A stretch of 64,000 bases of DNA from Corynebacterium pelargi (GCF_014635485.1 NZ_BMCX01000003.1:248001-312000); one strand, 5' to 3'; positions 48,053-57,261 are shown, counted from the first letter of the stretch. Made by a program: numbers and translations. Notes: generated from the letters alone by a model not told the origin.

Positions 48053-48058
48053 AACCCC

Positions 48059-49039
48059 ATGACATGCCAGAACGCGTCCACCAACGAGAAGAACATGATG
48101 CTGTTCTCCGGTAGGGCTCACCCCGAGCTCGCCGAGGCAGTGGCCAAGGAACTGGGCACGGAAATTACCCCCACCACCGCCCGGGACTTTGCCAACGGCG
48201 AAATCTTCGTCCGCTTCGAAGAATCGGTCCGTGGCTGCGATGCATTCGTATTGCAATCGCACCGCCAGCCGCTGAACAAGTGGCTGATGGAACAGCTCAT
48301 CATGATCGATGCCCTCAAGCGTGGATCCGCCAAGCGCATCACCGCCATTTTGCCCTTCTATCCTTATGCTCGTCAGGATAAGAAGCACCGCGGTCGCGAG
48401 CCGATTTCCGCTCGCCTGGTGGCAGATCTTCTGCGCACCGCCGGCGCAGACCGCATCGTGAGCGTGGACCTGCACACCGACCAGATCCAGGGCTTTTTCG
48501 ACGGCCCCGTGGACCACATGCACGCCATGCCCATCCTGACCGACTACATCCAGTCCAACTACTCGCTGGACAATATCGTGGTCGTCTCCCCCGATGCTGG
48601 TCGTGTGAAGGTGGCCGAGAAGTGGGCCAACACCCTCGGCGATGCACCGATGGCCTTCGTGCACAAGACCCGCAGCGTAGATACCGCCAACGAGGTTGTA
48701 GCCAACCGAGTGGTTGGCGATGTAGCAGGCAAGACCGCCGTGCTGCTCGACGACATGATCGACACCGGCGGCACCATTGCCGGCGCCGTCGGCGTGCTGC
48801 GTGATGCCGGTGCAGAAGATGTGATTATTGCCTGCACCCACGGTGTGTTCTCCGACCCCGCCCGTGAGCGTCTCTCGCAGTGCGGCGCCAAGGAAGTCAT
48901 CACCACCGACACCCTGCCCCAAAACACCGAGGGCTGGGAAAACCTCACGGTGCTGTCCATTGCTCCGCTGCTGGCTAAGACGATCCACGAGATCTTCGAA
49001 AACGGTTCGGTGACCACCCTCTTTGAGGGTTCTGCCTAA
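48059..49039 (+). CDS. prs: Ribose-phosphate pyrophosphokinase
   Basis: Makes PRPP from ribose-5-phosphate and ATP for purine, pyrimidine, histidine, tryptophan and NAD synthesis and, in corynebacteria, decaprenyl-phosphoryl arabinose. Motifs FPYARQDKKHRGREPISA and DLHTDQIQGFFD bind ATP and metal; AVLLDDMIDTGGTI is the PRPP loop. Length 326 is normal. AAGG stands just before the ATG region. It is co-transcribed with glmU. Confidence 0.97.
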   Translation: MTCQNASTNEKNMMLFSGRAHPELAEAVAKELGTEITPTTARDFANGEIFVRFEESVRGCDAFVLQSHRQPLNKWLMEQLIMIDALKRGSAKRITAILPFYPYARQDKKHRGREPISARLVADLLRTAGADRIVSVDLHTDQIQGFFDGPVDHMHAMPILTDYIQSNYSLDNIVVVSPDAGRVKVAEKWANTLGDAPMAFVHKTRSVDTANEVVANRVVGDVAGKTAVLLDDMIDTGGTIAGAVGVLRDAGAEDVIIACTHGVFSDPARERLSQCGAKEVITTDTLPQNTEGWENLTVLSIAPLLAKTIHEIFENGSVTTLFEGSA

Positions 49040-49136
49040 CCTCACTCCCTTTTTCTACGCATCCCGGAGCGCTTTGAACACGCGCCCCGGGATGTGCCTT
49101 ATCTGCACGTTTTCACACCCCTTCCAAGGAACCCCG

Positions 49137-50819
49137 TTGCCTTCTCAACCTTCTTGGCCTGGTCTGTACGGTTTCCACCTCGGCGCCATCTTGAACCAAG
49201 GCTCCACCACCTTCCGCGTGTTCGCCCCGCAGGCACACTCGGTGCACCTCGAGCTCATCAGCGCCGATTCCCTATCGCCTGGCCGCTACCCTGCCGTGGC
49301 CTCCGAATACGCCGGTTGCTTTGAGCTCACGCTCGAAGGCGAGCTCGAACACGCCGTCTACCTTTGGCGTATCGACGATCAACCCAGCATCGATCCCTAT
49401 GCCACGGCCTCATTGGTCAATGCCGAAGCCTCGGTCGTACACCGCAACGCTCCTGTGCCGAGGATGCCGGCCTTTGAGGGCAACCCGGTGATCTATGAGG
49501 CACATATCCGCGACCTCACCATCGGTGCCGATAACGGCATCGCGCACAAGGGCAAATTCTTAGGATTGTGTGAATCCGGCACCCGGACTTCCTCCGGGCA
49601 GATCACCGGCCTTGATTATCTGCGCTCTTTGGGCATCACACATGTGCAGTTGTTGCCCATCTACGACTTCGGTTCCGTCGACGAACGAGGCGATCTCGGC
49701 TGGAATGCCCAGTACAACTGGGGATACGACCCAGTGCAGTACAACGTGCCTGAGGGCTCCTATGCCACCGATCCTTTTGATCCCACCAGCAGGATCGATG
49801 AGTTAAAGACCATGATTCGTGCGCTCCACGATGCTGGGCTGCGGGTGATTATGGATGTGGTGTACAACCACGTGTACAAGGTGGATGAATCGAGCCTGCA
49901 TCACACCGCCCCTGGCTATTACTTCCGCTATCGCGATGGTCATTTGCTCAACGGCACAGGGGTTGGCAATGAAACGGCCTCGGAACAACCCATGATGCGC
50001 AAGCTGATCGTGGACTCGGTGATGTATTGGGCCGAAGAATATGGCATCGATGGTTTCCGCTTCGACCTCATGGGCATTCACGATGTGGACACAATGAATG
50101 CGGTGCGCGAAGCTCTTGATCGCATCGATCCGAGCATCCTTGTTCTTGGCGAAGGCTGGGAGATGGGGCATCACCCCACAGGGGTGCTTGGCGCCAACCA
50201 GCGCAATAGCCACCTCATGCCGCGGATCTTCCACTTCAATGATCGCTTCCGCGATGCCATCAAAGGCTCGGCACTGCACGCCCATTCCTCCGGGGTGCTG
50301 TCTGGGGCGCGAAGCGAGCCGTTGATGCGCCAGCTTTTCCAAGAATTATCCGGCCGTGGCTTGCAACAATCGGTGATTTATAACGAGGCGCACGATAACG
50401 CCACGATGTTTGACAAGTTCGATGCCACCGTGCCGGGTGTGGATCCCGCGGATCGGGAAGCATCACTGGCCAGGCGCTGCATGTTGGCAACCACCCTGCA
50501 GTTTTTTGCCAAAGGCATTGTCTTTATCCACGCCGGCCAAGAAATGATGCGCACCAAAGGCGGCGATGAGAACTCCTATCGCAGCCCCGATAGCGTGAAC
50601 GCCTTCGATTATGAGCGCGCTGCACGCTTTGAGCAGTACGTTCGACGCTTTCAGCGGCTGTGCACCCTGCGCCAAGACTACGATCCTCAACGCATTGATG
50701 CGGTAGAGATCACCGCCTCGCACATGGTGCTCAATATCGACGGCAGGTCGTTATTGATTGATGTTGAACGCTTGGCCATGATCGACTTGGAGCATCCTGA
50801 TATTGATGTGCTACTCTGA
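49137..50819 (+). CDS. pulA: Type I pullulanase-like alpha-1,6-glucosidase (GH13)
   Basis: A debranching enzyme that hydrolyses alpha-1,6 links in glycogen-like glucans. A CBM48 domain (about residues 10-100) is followed by the GH13 barrel. The type I pullulanase motif YNWGYDPVQYNVPEGSYATD is present, with VMDVVYNHV, DGFRFDLMG (catalytic Asp), LGEGWEMG (catalytic Glu) and NEAHDN. There is no signal peptide, so the enzyme is cytoplasmic. At about 560 residues it is shorter than the usual 700, with a short C-terminal domain. TTG 49137 is chosen because AAGGA (49126-49130) lies six bases upstream. Confidence 0.88.
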   Translation: MPSQPSWPGLYGFHLGAILNQGSTTFRVFAPQAHSVHLELISADSLSPGRYPAVASEYAGCFELTLEGELEHAVYLWRIDDQPSIDPYATASLVNAEASVVHRNAPVPRMPAFEGNPVIYEAHIRDLTIGADNGIAHKGKFLGLCESGTRTSSGQITGLDYLRSLGITHVQLLPIYDFGSVDERGDLGWNAQYNWGYDPVQYNVPEGSYATDPFDPTSRIDELKTMIRALHDAGLRVIMDVVYNHVYKVDESSLHHTAPGYYFRYRDGHLLNGTGVGNETASEQPMMRKLIVDSVMYWAEEYGIDGFRFDLMGIHDVDTMNAVREALDRIDPSILVLGEGWEMGHHPTGVLGANQRNSHLMPRIFHFNDRFRDAIKGSALHAHSSGVLSGARSEPLMRQLFQELSGRGLQQSVIYNEAHDNATMFDKFDATVPGVDPADREASLARRCMLATTLQFFAKGIVFIHAGQEMMRTKGGDENSYRSPDSVNAFDYERAARFEQYVRRFQRLCTLRQDYDPQRIDAVEITASHMVLNIDGRSLLIDVERLAMIDLEHPDIDVLL

Positions 50820-50901
50820 TCCAGGTCTCGGCGAGGGCTGGCATCATGCTGGCCGTTATCGACGCGATGCATCGCACTAAGGTGCTGGCTTAATACTTTT
50901 T

Positions 50902-50941
50902 GCCTGCGGTGACTCGACGAGAGTTGGCCGCAGGCGTTTTT
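50902..50941 (+). terminator. Rho-independent terminator of pulA
   Basis: GCCTGCGG (50902-50909) pairs with CCGCAGGC (50928-50935), followed by GTTTTT. It lies between pulA and rplY. Confidence 0.88.
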
Positions 50942-50988
50942 CGTCTCGGCCGAGAGCAAATACCAAGAATTTTCTAGGAGAGACAATA

Positions 50989-51633
50989 ATGGCTGGTTAC
51001 CCCACCGTTTCTGCAAAACAGCGCGATGAATTTGGCAAGGGCGCAGCTCGTCGCCTGCGTCGTGCAGGCTTCGTTCCCGGCGTCATCTACGGTGGCGCTT
51101 TGGAGGATCCGATCCACTTCGCCGTGGACATCCTCGAACTGCACGCCCTGATCCGTAACAACGGCACCAACGCCGTATTCGAGCTCGACCTCGAAGGCGA
51201 GCCCCACCTGGCCATGGTCAAGCACGTTGATCAGAACGTGATCTCCCTGGATGCCGACCACGTTGACCTGCTCGCCATTAAGCGCGGCGAAAAGGTTGAG
51301 GTTGAGGTTCCTGTGGTTCTCGAGGGCGAAGTTGCTCAGGGCGCACAGCTCGTTCAGGATGCTGACGTTGTGCTCGTTGAAGCTGACGTGCTCTCCATCC
51401 CCGAAGAGATCGTTCACTCCGTGGAGGGTGCAGAGATCGACACCAAGATCCTGGCTTCCGACCTGCAGATGCCTGCCAACACCACCTTGATCGCCGACCC
51501 CGAGACCGTGATCGGTTCCGTGGGCCACGAAGAGGTTGCCGAGGAGCCTGAGGACGCCGAGGAGCAGGCCGCCGAGGAAATCGACGAGACCGACGCTTCC
51601 GATGTTGAGGCTACCGAGGAAGACGCTGACTAA
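50989..51633 (+). CDS. rplY: 50S ribosomal protein L25/general stress protein Ctc
   Basis: The long (Ctc) form of L25, which binds 5S rRNA. The N-terminal L25 domain (about 1-95, with FGKGAARRLRRAGFVPGVIYG) is followed by a TL5/CTC beta domain (about 100-190) and an acidic Glu/Asp/Ala tail. Length 214 is typical for actinobacteria. AGGAG eight bases before ATG 50989 is a strong site. In many bacteria pth follows, as it does here. Confidence 0.96.
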   Translation: MAGYPTVSAKQRDEFGKGAARRLRRAGFVPGVIYGGALEDPIHFAVDILELHALIRNNGTNAVFELDLEGEPHLAMVKHVDQNVISLDADHVDLLAIKRGEKVEVEVPVVLEGEVAQGAQLVQDADVVLVEADVLSIPEEIVHSVEGAEIDTKILASDLQMPANTTLIADPETVIGSVGHEEVAEEPEDAEEQAAEEIDETDASDVEATEEDAD

Positions 51634-51652
51634 TAGCTTCTTTCAAGCTCAT

Positions 51653-51695
51653 CGCCCCGCCCCACCGCAAGTTGTGGTCGGGGCGTTTTGCTTTT
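51653..51695 (+). terminator. Rho-independent terminator of rplY
   Basis: CGCCCCG (51653-51659) pairs with CGGGGCG (51679-51685), followed by TTTTGCTTTT. Some read-through into pth is possible. Confidence 0.88.
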
Positions 51696-51719
51696 GATAC
51701 GCCTGGATAGGATATTGCC

Positions 51720-52250
51720 ATGCACGTGATTGTCGGCCTTGGAAATCCAGGCCCGAAATATGAAGGAACTCGCCACAATATCGGCGCCGCTGCGCTTAAG
51801 GAGCTCGCCGAGCGTTATGGCATGGGCTGGAGCAACCACAAGCGCAGCAATTGCGCCATCGCCCAGGGGCGTATTGCCAATAACCCGGTGTTGCTTGCGC
51901 GCCCGCGCAGCATGATGAATCTATCTGGCCAGCCGCTGAAAACGCTGATGCAGTTTTATAAGCTCTCCCCGGCGCAGCTTATCGTGCTCTTTGATGATCT
52001 TGAGCTCGACTTCGGTGATGTCCGTGCGCGCAGCGGCGGTGGGGATCACGGGCATAAGGGCCTGCGTTCAATTTCGCAGCAGCTCGGCACCAAGGAGTAC
52101 CACAAGGTAGGCATCGGCATTGGCCGCCCACCTGGTCGGATGGACGTGGCGAGTTTTGTATTGAAGCCGTTTAGCAAGGCAGAACAAGCAAGTGTGCCGA
52201 TTGTGCTTGCCGACGCTGCCGATGCGGCCGAAGCACTACTGCACCCTTAG
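51720..52250 (+). CDS. pth: Peptidyl-tRNA hydrolase (first copy)
   Basis: Releases tRNA from peptidyl-tRNA that fell off ribosomes. 176 residues. Motif VGLGNPGPKYEGTRHNIG gives the usual Asn and catalytic His, SMMNLSGQP the second Asn, and FDDLELDFG the catalytic Asp. In the fourth motif, however, the usual GHNGL reads GHKGL, so the substrate-contacting Asn (E. coli N114) is Lys. A second copy lies 330 bp downstream. It starts 25 bases after the rplY terminator. Confidence 0.94.
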   Translation: MHVIVGLGNPGPKYEGTRHNIGAAALKELAERYGMGWSNHKRSNCAIAQGRIANNPVLLARPRSMMNLSGQPLKTLMQFYKLSPAQLIVLFDDLELDFGDVRARSGGGDHGHKGLRSISQQLGTKEYHKVGIGIGRPPGRMDVASFVLKPFSKAEQASVPIVLADAADAAEALLHP

Positions 52251-52262
52251 CTCTTTGCGCAG

Positions 52263-52529
52263 CTACTTGCGCCAGCGGGCCTCAAGCACGGCGGCGGCGA
52301 GCGCTGCGTCGTCAAGCGAAATGGCATCGGCTTTTCTCAGACGATGCAGCACAACCGGGCAGCGGGTGCAGCGCGGTTTAGATTTACAGCACTTCGACTT
52401 AGGGCGGCCTTCTTCTAAAGCGCGACGAACCTTGTCCAGCTTGTCAGGCTTGAGCGCCTTGGCGCCTTTGTACTTCGGCTTGTGCTTTTTGCCATAGAGG
52501 CTCTTGTAGACGTTCTTCTTTTTCCCCAC
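52263..52529 (-). CDS. Small Cys-rich basic protein between the two pth genes
   Basis: 88 residues, on the strand opposite to both pth genes. The N-terminal half is Lys-rich (KKKNVYKSLYGKKHKPKYKG), the centre has a cysteine cluster CCKSKPRCTRC that could bind zinc or an iron-sulfur cluster, and the end is a helix. GTG 52529 is preferred; a TAAGTT hexamer about seven bases upstream fits leaderless transcription. I do not recognise a family, but a small protein at this position is, as I recall, present in other corynebacteria. The basic, zinc-ribbon-like sequence hints at RNA binding. Confidence 0.7.
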   Translation of the reverse strand: MGKKKNVYKSLYGKKHKPKYKGAKALKPDKLDKVRRALEEGRPKSKCCKSKPRCTRCPVVLHRLRKADAISLDDAALAAAVLEARWRK

Positions 52530-52582
52530 GTGCTCCAACTTAGCATGCCCTAATTCATAAAAAGCTCGCTAGGATACATCTC

Positions 52583-53209
52583 ATGGGCATTTTCTCTAAG
52601 ATTCGTGAACTTTTCGGTGCTTCCCAGGACAAAACAGCACGGCTGGAGGCCGATTACTTAGTCGTTGGACTCGGAAACCCCGGCGCTAAATATGCAAATA
52701 CGCGCCATAATATTGGCGCCTTGGCCTTAGAGCAGCTTCTCGATGGCGAACAACTGCGCCCCTACCCCGGTGGTGCACCAGCGGAATTCGCCATTGTCGA
52801 TATCGCCGGCAAACAAGTGGCGCTGGTTCGCTCCACCACCTATATGAATGTCTCCGGCGAAGCCGTCAGCCCACTGGTCCAGCACCTACACGTGCCGTTG
52901 GAAAACGTCATCGCACTGCATGATGAGCTCGACTTGCCCCGCGGCACCGTTCGCATCAAGCAGGGCGGCAATGAAAACGGCCACAAGGGCCTATTGTCCA
53001 TCTCTCAGCACTTAGGCACCCGCGATTACCTGCGGATCCGCATCGGTATTGGACGCCCGGAAGAAGGCACCACCGTTTCCGACTATGTGCTGGACGCACT
53101 GCCCTCGGACGCCACCACCCAAACAAGCGTTGAGCGTGCAGCCCAGGCCACTCGTGCCGTTATCGGCAGTGGCGTGGCTCAGGCACAACAAGAATTCCAC
53201 GGGAAATAA
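52583..53209 (+). CDS. pth: Peptidyl-tRNA hydrolase (second copy)
   Basis: 208 residues, with a 25-residue N-terminal extension (MGIFSKIRELFGASQ) not found in the first copy. Motifs VGLGNPGAKYANTRHNIG, TYMNVSGEA and HDELDL keep the catalytic His, Asn and Asp. As in the first copy the fourth motif reads GHKGL instead of GHNGL. The two copies clearly differ in sequence, so the duplication is old. Paired pth genes are known in corynebacteria; why both are kept is unclear. Confidence 0.93.
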   Translation: MGIFSKIRELFGASQDKTARLEADYLVVGLGNPGAKYANTRHNIGALALEQLLDGEQLRPYPGGAPAEFAIVDIAGKQVALVRSTTYMNVSGEAVSPLVQHLHVPLENVIALHDELDLPRGTVRIKQGGNENGHKGLLSISQHLGTRDYLRIRIGIGRPEEGTTVSDYVLDALPSDATTQTSVERAAQATRAVIGSGVAQAQQEFHGK

Positions 53210-53214
53210 ACACC

Positions 53215-54036
53215 ATGCGCACCATTGTGATTACCGGGGCAAGCTCTGGCATTGGCCGCGAGGCCGCGCGCTTGCTTCAGCAAAAAAGCGAAGACAACCT
53301 CATCCTTGTTGGCAGGAACGAGGCTAAAACCAAGGCCTTGGCCGATGAGCTGGGTGCGCGAGCACTCGTGGCTGACTTCTCCCAGCTCGACCAAGTTCGC
53401 GAGCTTGCCAAAGCACTGCGCGATGAGCCCATTGATGTGCTAGCCAATAACGCCGGTGGTCTATTTGATGGGCCCAAAATTACCGATGACGGCTATGAGC
53501 TGAGCTTCCAGGTCAATCACTTAGGGCCGATGCTGCTGGTTCACGAATTGCTTGACACGCTCATGCAGCGCCGGGCGCGCGTGGTGGCAACGGCAAGCAT
53601 GGCCAACCTCTATGCCCGTCCTTCTTTGGAGGATATTCAAGGCCTGAAGCGCTTTGATCAGCACCGCGCCTATGGCAACGCCAAATTGGCCAATGTGTTG
53701 TTCACCCAGGAATTGCATCGCCGTTATCACCCGCGGATCTCGGCCTGCAGTTTCCACCCTGGTGTGGTGGCCACGAGCTTTGCACGCGATGCCGATTCTT
53801 GGATGCAGAAATTTTATAAATCCCCCTTGGTCAAAGCGGTCGGCATTAGCGCTGCTGATGGCGGAAGCAATTTGGCCTACTTCATCGACGGCACTCCGGG
53901 AATCACCTGGGAATCCGGCCAGTACTACAACTCTCGGCGCAAAAAGGGCAAGGTGCATCCCTTCGCGCGGAAGAAGAATGCCGCGGCGCACTTCGATATT
54001 TGTTCCACGCTGCTTGGGACTGAGTGGCCTGCTTAA
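53215..54036 (+). CDS. Short-chain dehydrogenase/reductase
   Basis: 273 residues of the SDR family. The nucleotide-binding motif is TGASSGIGREAA (8-18), then NNAGG, with Ser in ATASMAN and the YGNAK catalytic Tyr-Lys pair. The first strand lacks an obvious acidic residue and the arginine in GRNEAK suggests NADP(H) use. The substrate is unknown; the layout resembles retinol-dehydrogenase-like proteins. It starts six bases after the second pth gene and is likely co-transcribed. Confidence 0.9.
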   Translation: MRTIVITGASSGIGREAARLLQQKSEDNLILVGRNEAKTKALADELGARALVADFSQLDQVRELAKALRDEPIDVLANNAGGLFDGPKITDDGYELSFQVNHLGPMLLVHELLDTLMQRRARVVATASMANLYARPSLEDIQGLKRFDQHRAYGNAKLANVLFTQELHRRYHPRISACSFHPGVVATSFARDADSWMQKFYKSPLVKAVGISAADGGSNLAYFIDGTPGITWESGQYYNSRRKKGKVHPFARKKNAAAHFDICSTLLGTEWPA

Positions 54037-54071
54037 AGCCCAATTGGACACTGGCAGTATCGTTGTAAGCT

Positions 54072-55715
54072 ATGAGTTCTTCTGCCACTACCGCCCAGGA
54101 AGCATCCAGGCGCCGTACCTTCGCCGTGATCGCACACCCGGACGCTGGTAAGTCCACGCTCACCGAGGCACTCGCGCTGCATGCCCACGTCATTTCCGAG
54201 GCCGGCGCGGTGCACGGCAAAGCTGGGCGCAAGGCAACTGTCTCCGACTGGATGGAGATGGAAAAAGACCGCGGTATCTCCATTGCATCCTCGGCATTGC
54301 AATTCGAGTATGCCCCCGAGGGCCATGAGGGCGAGCCCTACATGATTAACCTCGTTGATACCCCTGGTCACGCGGATTTCTCCGAAGACACCTACCGCGT
54401 GCTCACCGCCGTGGATGCCGCCGTGATGCTGATCGACGCAGCTAAGGGCCTCGAACCTCAAACCCTGAAGCTCTTTAAGGTGTGCAAGGCCCGCGGTTTG
54501 CCCATTATCACCGTGGTAAATAAGTGGGACCGCCCAGGTCGCACCCCCTTAGAGCTTGTCGACGAAATCGTGGACGAAATTGGGCTGCAACCCACCCCCT
54601 TGTACTGGCCGGTTGGCGAGGCGGGAGATTTCCGCGGTCTGGCCCGCCTCGACGTCGATGGCGAAGTCGAAGAATATATCCACTTCCTGCGCACCGCAGG
54701 TGGCTCCACCATCGCACCCGAGGAGCACTTCGACCCAGAAGCCGCTGCCGAAAAGGAAGGCGAAGCCTGGGAGGCCGCGGCCGAGGAAGCCGAGCTCCTT
54801 GTCGCCGATGGCGCAGTGCATGACCAGGAGTTGTTCTTGCAGTGCGTGACCTCACCGCTGATCTTTGCATCGGCAATGTTGAACTTCGGTGTGCACCAGA
54901 TCTTGGACACGCTGTGCCAATTGGCCCCGGCCCCTGCAGGGCGTGCCTCTGATCCGCGCGCCGTGGAAGAAGCCACCTCGGCCATGGATGCCGAACGTGA
55001 TGTCACCGATCCTTTCTCCGGTGTGGTGTTTAAGGTGCAGGCCGGCATGGATAAAAACCACCGTGATTCCCTGGCCTTTATGCGCGTTGTATCAGGTGAA
55101 TTCGATCGCGGCATGCAAGTCACCCACGCGCAATCCAATCGCAGCTTTTCCACCAAATACGCCCTCACGGTGTTTGGCCGCACTCGCTCGACGGTAGAAA
55201 CGGCCTTCCCCGGCGATATTGTCGGTTTGGTCAACGCCGGCTCCCTTGCACCGGGTGACACGATTTATGCTGGCCGCAAGGTGCAATTCCCGCCGATGCC
55301 GCAATTCGCACCCGAGCACTTCCGCACCCTGCGGGCCAAGAGCCTGGGCAAGTACAAGCAGTTCCGTAAGGCCTTGGATCAGCTTGCCAGCGAGGGCGTG
55401 GTGCAGATTTTGCGCAACGATGCCCGCGGCGATGCAGCACCGGTGATGGCGGCTGTAGGCCCCATGCAGTTCGAGGTGATGCAGGCCCGCATGGAAAACG
55501 AATACAACGTGGAAACCTCGGCGGATCCTATTCCCTATTCCGTTGCCCGACGCACCACCGCGGCCACAGCCCCTGAGCTTGCAAAGCAGCGCGGGGTAGA
55601 AATCTTTACCCGAACCGATGGCGAGCTCATCGCGCTGTTTAGCGATAAGTGGCGCCTGCAGTTCATTGAAAAAGAACATCCCTCCTTCGAGCTCTACCCC
55701 TTGGTGGCCGACTAA
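54072..55715 (+). CDS. prfC: Peptide chain release factor 3
   Basis: A GTPase that recycles RF1/RF2 from the ribosome after termination. The G domain shows AHPDAGKSTLTEAL (G1), DTPGHADFSEDTYR (G3) and NKWDRPG (G4); the later region (MLNFGVHQILDTL and the C-terminal beta domain) separates RF3 from EF-G. Length 547 is somewhat over the E. coli 529. Its TAA is directly followed by the ATG of pnuC. Confidence 0.95.
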   Translation: MSSSATTAQEASRRRTFAVIAHPDAGKSTLTEALALHAHVISEAGAVHGKAGRKATVSDWMEMEKDRGISIASSALQFEYAPEGHEGEPYMINLVDTPGHADFSEDTYRVLTAVDAAVMLIDAAKGLEPQTLKLFKVCKARGLPIITVVNKWDRPGRTPLELVDEIVDEIGLQPTPLYWPVGEAGDFRGLARLDVDGEVEEYIHFLRTAGGSTIAPEEHFDPEAAAEKEGEAWEAAAEEAELLVADGAVHDQELFLQCVTSPLIFASAMLNFGVHQILDTLCQLAPAPAGRASDPRAVEEATSAMDAERDVTDPFSGVVFKVQAGMDKNHRDSLAFMRVVSGEFDRGMQVTHAQSNRSFSTKYALTVFGRTRSTVETAFPGDIVGLVNAGSLAPGDTIYAGRKVQFPPMPQFAPEHFRTLRAKSLGKYKQFRKALDQLASEGVVQILRNDARGDAAPVMAAVGPMQFEVMQARMENEYNVETSADPIPYSVARRTTAATAPELAKQRGVEIFTRTDGELIALFSDKWRLQFIEKEHPSFELYPLVAD

Positions 55716-56453
55716 ATGGGCGTTTTGAATTCCCTCCTTGAAGCCACACTGCTCATCGGCGGCGTGCCTATTTTGTGGCGCGAGATCATCGGCAACCTCT
55801 TTGGCCTCGCCAGCGCCTATGGAGGCATGAAGCGAGTGGTGTGGGCTTGGCCTGTGGGAATCATCGGCAACCTTTTGCTCTTTACTGTTTTTCTTGGCGG
55901 GGTGTTCAATACCCCTCAAAACCTCGATCTGTATGGCCAGGCCGGCCGGCAGGTGATGTTCCTTTGCGTCAGCCTCTATGGCTGGTGGCAGTGGTCTGCC
56001 GCCAAACGTCGCGGCCTGCGCGAATGCCAAGACGTTGATCCTTCCCGCTCCATCGTCAGTGAGCCCGCAGCGGTCCAACCCCACTGGGCCAGCAAGCGGC
56101 AGCGCCTTGGCATGGCGGTGTTCGCGATCATTGCCACGGTGGTCTTTGCTGCTATCTTCCAGGCACTGGGATCCTGGGGGCCGTGGGCAGATGCGTGGAT
56201 TTTTGTCGGTTCCATGCTTGCCACCTTCGGCATGGCCAAGGGCTGGACGGAGTTCTGGCTTATTTGGATCGCCGTCGATATCGTGGGCGTGCCCTTATTG
56301 CTCAGCGCCGGTTATTACCCCTCGGCAGCGCTGTACGTGTTCTACGGGGCCTTCGTGCTCTGGGGATTCGTTACCTGGCTCAAGGTTCAACGCCAGCAGG
56401 ATTCCCAGGAAACCCCGTCTGCGCGCTCTGCGCTAAGCAGCCATAACGCTTAG
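55716..56453 (+). CDS. pnuC: PnuC family nicotinamide riboside/mononucleotide transporter
   Basis: 245 residues with seven or more membrane spans. Family motifs WREIIGNLFGLASAYGGM (early) and LYGWWQW, with the later FWLIWIAVDIVGVPL, are typical of PnuC, a facilitator for nicotinamide riboside uptake in NAD salvage. It begins immediately at the prfC stop (TAAATG), so the two are probably translated together, although no functional link is obvious. The last 30 residues are hydrophilic. Confidence 0.88.
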   Translation: MGVLNSLLEATLLIGGVPILWREIIGNLFGLASAYGGMKRVVWAWPVGIIGNLLLFTVFLGGVFNTPQNLDLYGQAGRQVMFLCVSLYGWWQWSAAKRRGLRECQDVDPSRSIVSEPAAVQPHWASKRQRLGMAVFAIIATVVFAAIFQALGSWGPWADAWIFVGSMLATFGMAKGWTEFWLIWIAVDIVGVPLLLSAGYYPSAALYVFYGAFVLWGFVTWLKVQRQQDSQETPSARSALSSHNA

Positions 56454-56463
56454 GCGCTGGCCT

Positions 56464-57120
56464 TTAGAGGTGGCCTAGACCGATCAGGATTAAGACCACC
56501 GCAACGAAGTAGCCGGCGCCGGCAGACATTTGTTGGCTATGTTCGCGCGCCCAGGCAAAGCCTCTTCCGGCCAGGCTGCGGGGGCGCCTGCGTACCATGC
56601 CCACGGCAATCGCGGCTAAGAACGGAAGGCTCAGCGCTAGGGAGGCATAGAGCACCAGGGCGGTATATCGGATGGCTACCGAAAAGCCACCCACGCTCAA
56701 AAAGCCGAGGCCGATATAAAAGGGCACTGAGGTCAGTGATTGCACTGCTCCGAGCACCATGCCTGTGAGCAGCGTGTTCGCGCTTGGTTCTCGCAACCAG
56801 CGCATCACCTTGGCCACGATTTGGCTAGAGTCGCCACCTCCGCGCCAGGTGAGCACGGCGCTTAGCGCACCTACCAGGATCAGCACCACCCCGAACCACG
56901 GGGATTCAATCGCGTGCCTGATTGGTTCGCCAATGGAATCGAAAAGCAGCAGCACCGGCACGGAGCTTAAGAAGACGCCCAACCAATCACCGCCGACGAG
57001 CAGTGCGATGATGCGACGGTATTTCCCACCGGGTGGAAGCACGACGCCGATGGCCACGATCACGCCAATGAGCAGCACGTTAATCGAGTCGAGCAATGCG
57101 TAGCTGACTGCTTGAAACAT
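56464..57120 (-). CDS. LysE/GAP-like multi-span membrane protein
   Basis: 218 residues with about six membrane spans (1-24, 38-60, 72-88, 115-135, 145-165, 195-217). The fold pattern resembles the LysE-superfamily exporters, but it lacks a motif that would name a substrate. It is divergent from gapB across 205 bp containing two G-tract palindromes of the kind used by metal- or sulfide-sensing CsoR-type repressors. Function unknown; transport of a small ion or solute is a guess. Confidence 0.65.
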   Translation of the reverse strand: MFQAVSYALLDSINVLLIGVIVAIGVVLPPGGKYRRIIALLVGGDWLGVFLSSVPVLLLFDSIGEPIRHAIESPWFGVVLILVGALSAVLTWRGGGDSSQIVAKVMRWLREPSANTLLTGMVLGAVQSLTSVPFYIGLGFLSVGGFSVAIRYTALVLYASLALSLPFLAAIAVGMVRRRPRSLAGRGFAWAREHSQQMSAGAGYFVAVVLILIGLGHL

Positions 57121-57184
57121 GCAGGCGTACCTTCACTTTCGACCGGGTGAGTAATAGAGACAGACTACCTGCTGGCCTTGGCAC

Positions 57185-57198
57185 TACCCTTGGGGGTA
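57185..57198. promoter_or_regulatory. CsoR-like palindrome upstream of gapB
   Basis: TACCC-TTGG-GGGTA is a perfect inverted repeat with G/C tracts, as seen in operators of CsoR/RcnR-family repressors. A wider stem TTGGGGG (57190-57196) / CCCCCAA (57209-57215) overlaps it. Confidence 0.45.
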
Positions 57199-57261
57199 TC
57201 TCCGCTTGCCCCCAAATCTTGAAACTCGCCCCCACGCTTTCCAAGCGAACTACGATAGATG

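Noticed and set aside
47015-49045. A 676-codon frame antisense across glmU and prs
   Set aside because: It spans two well-identified genes and their junction, has no recognisable domain, and follows the codon-position bias of the opposite strand.
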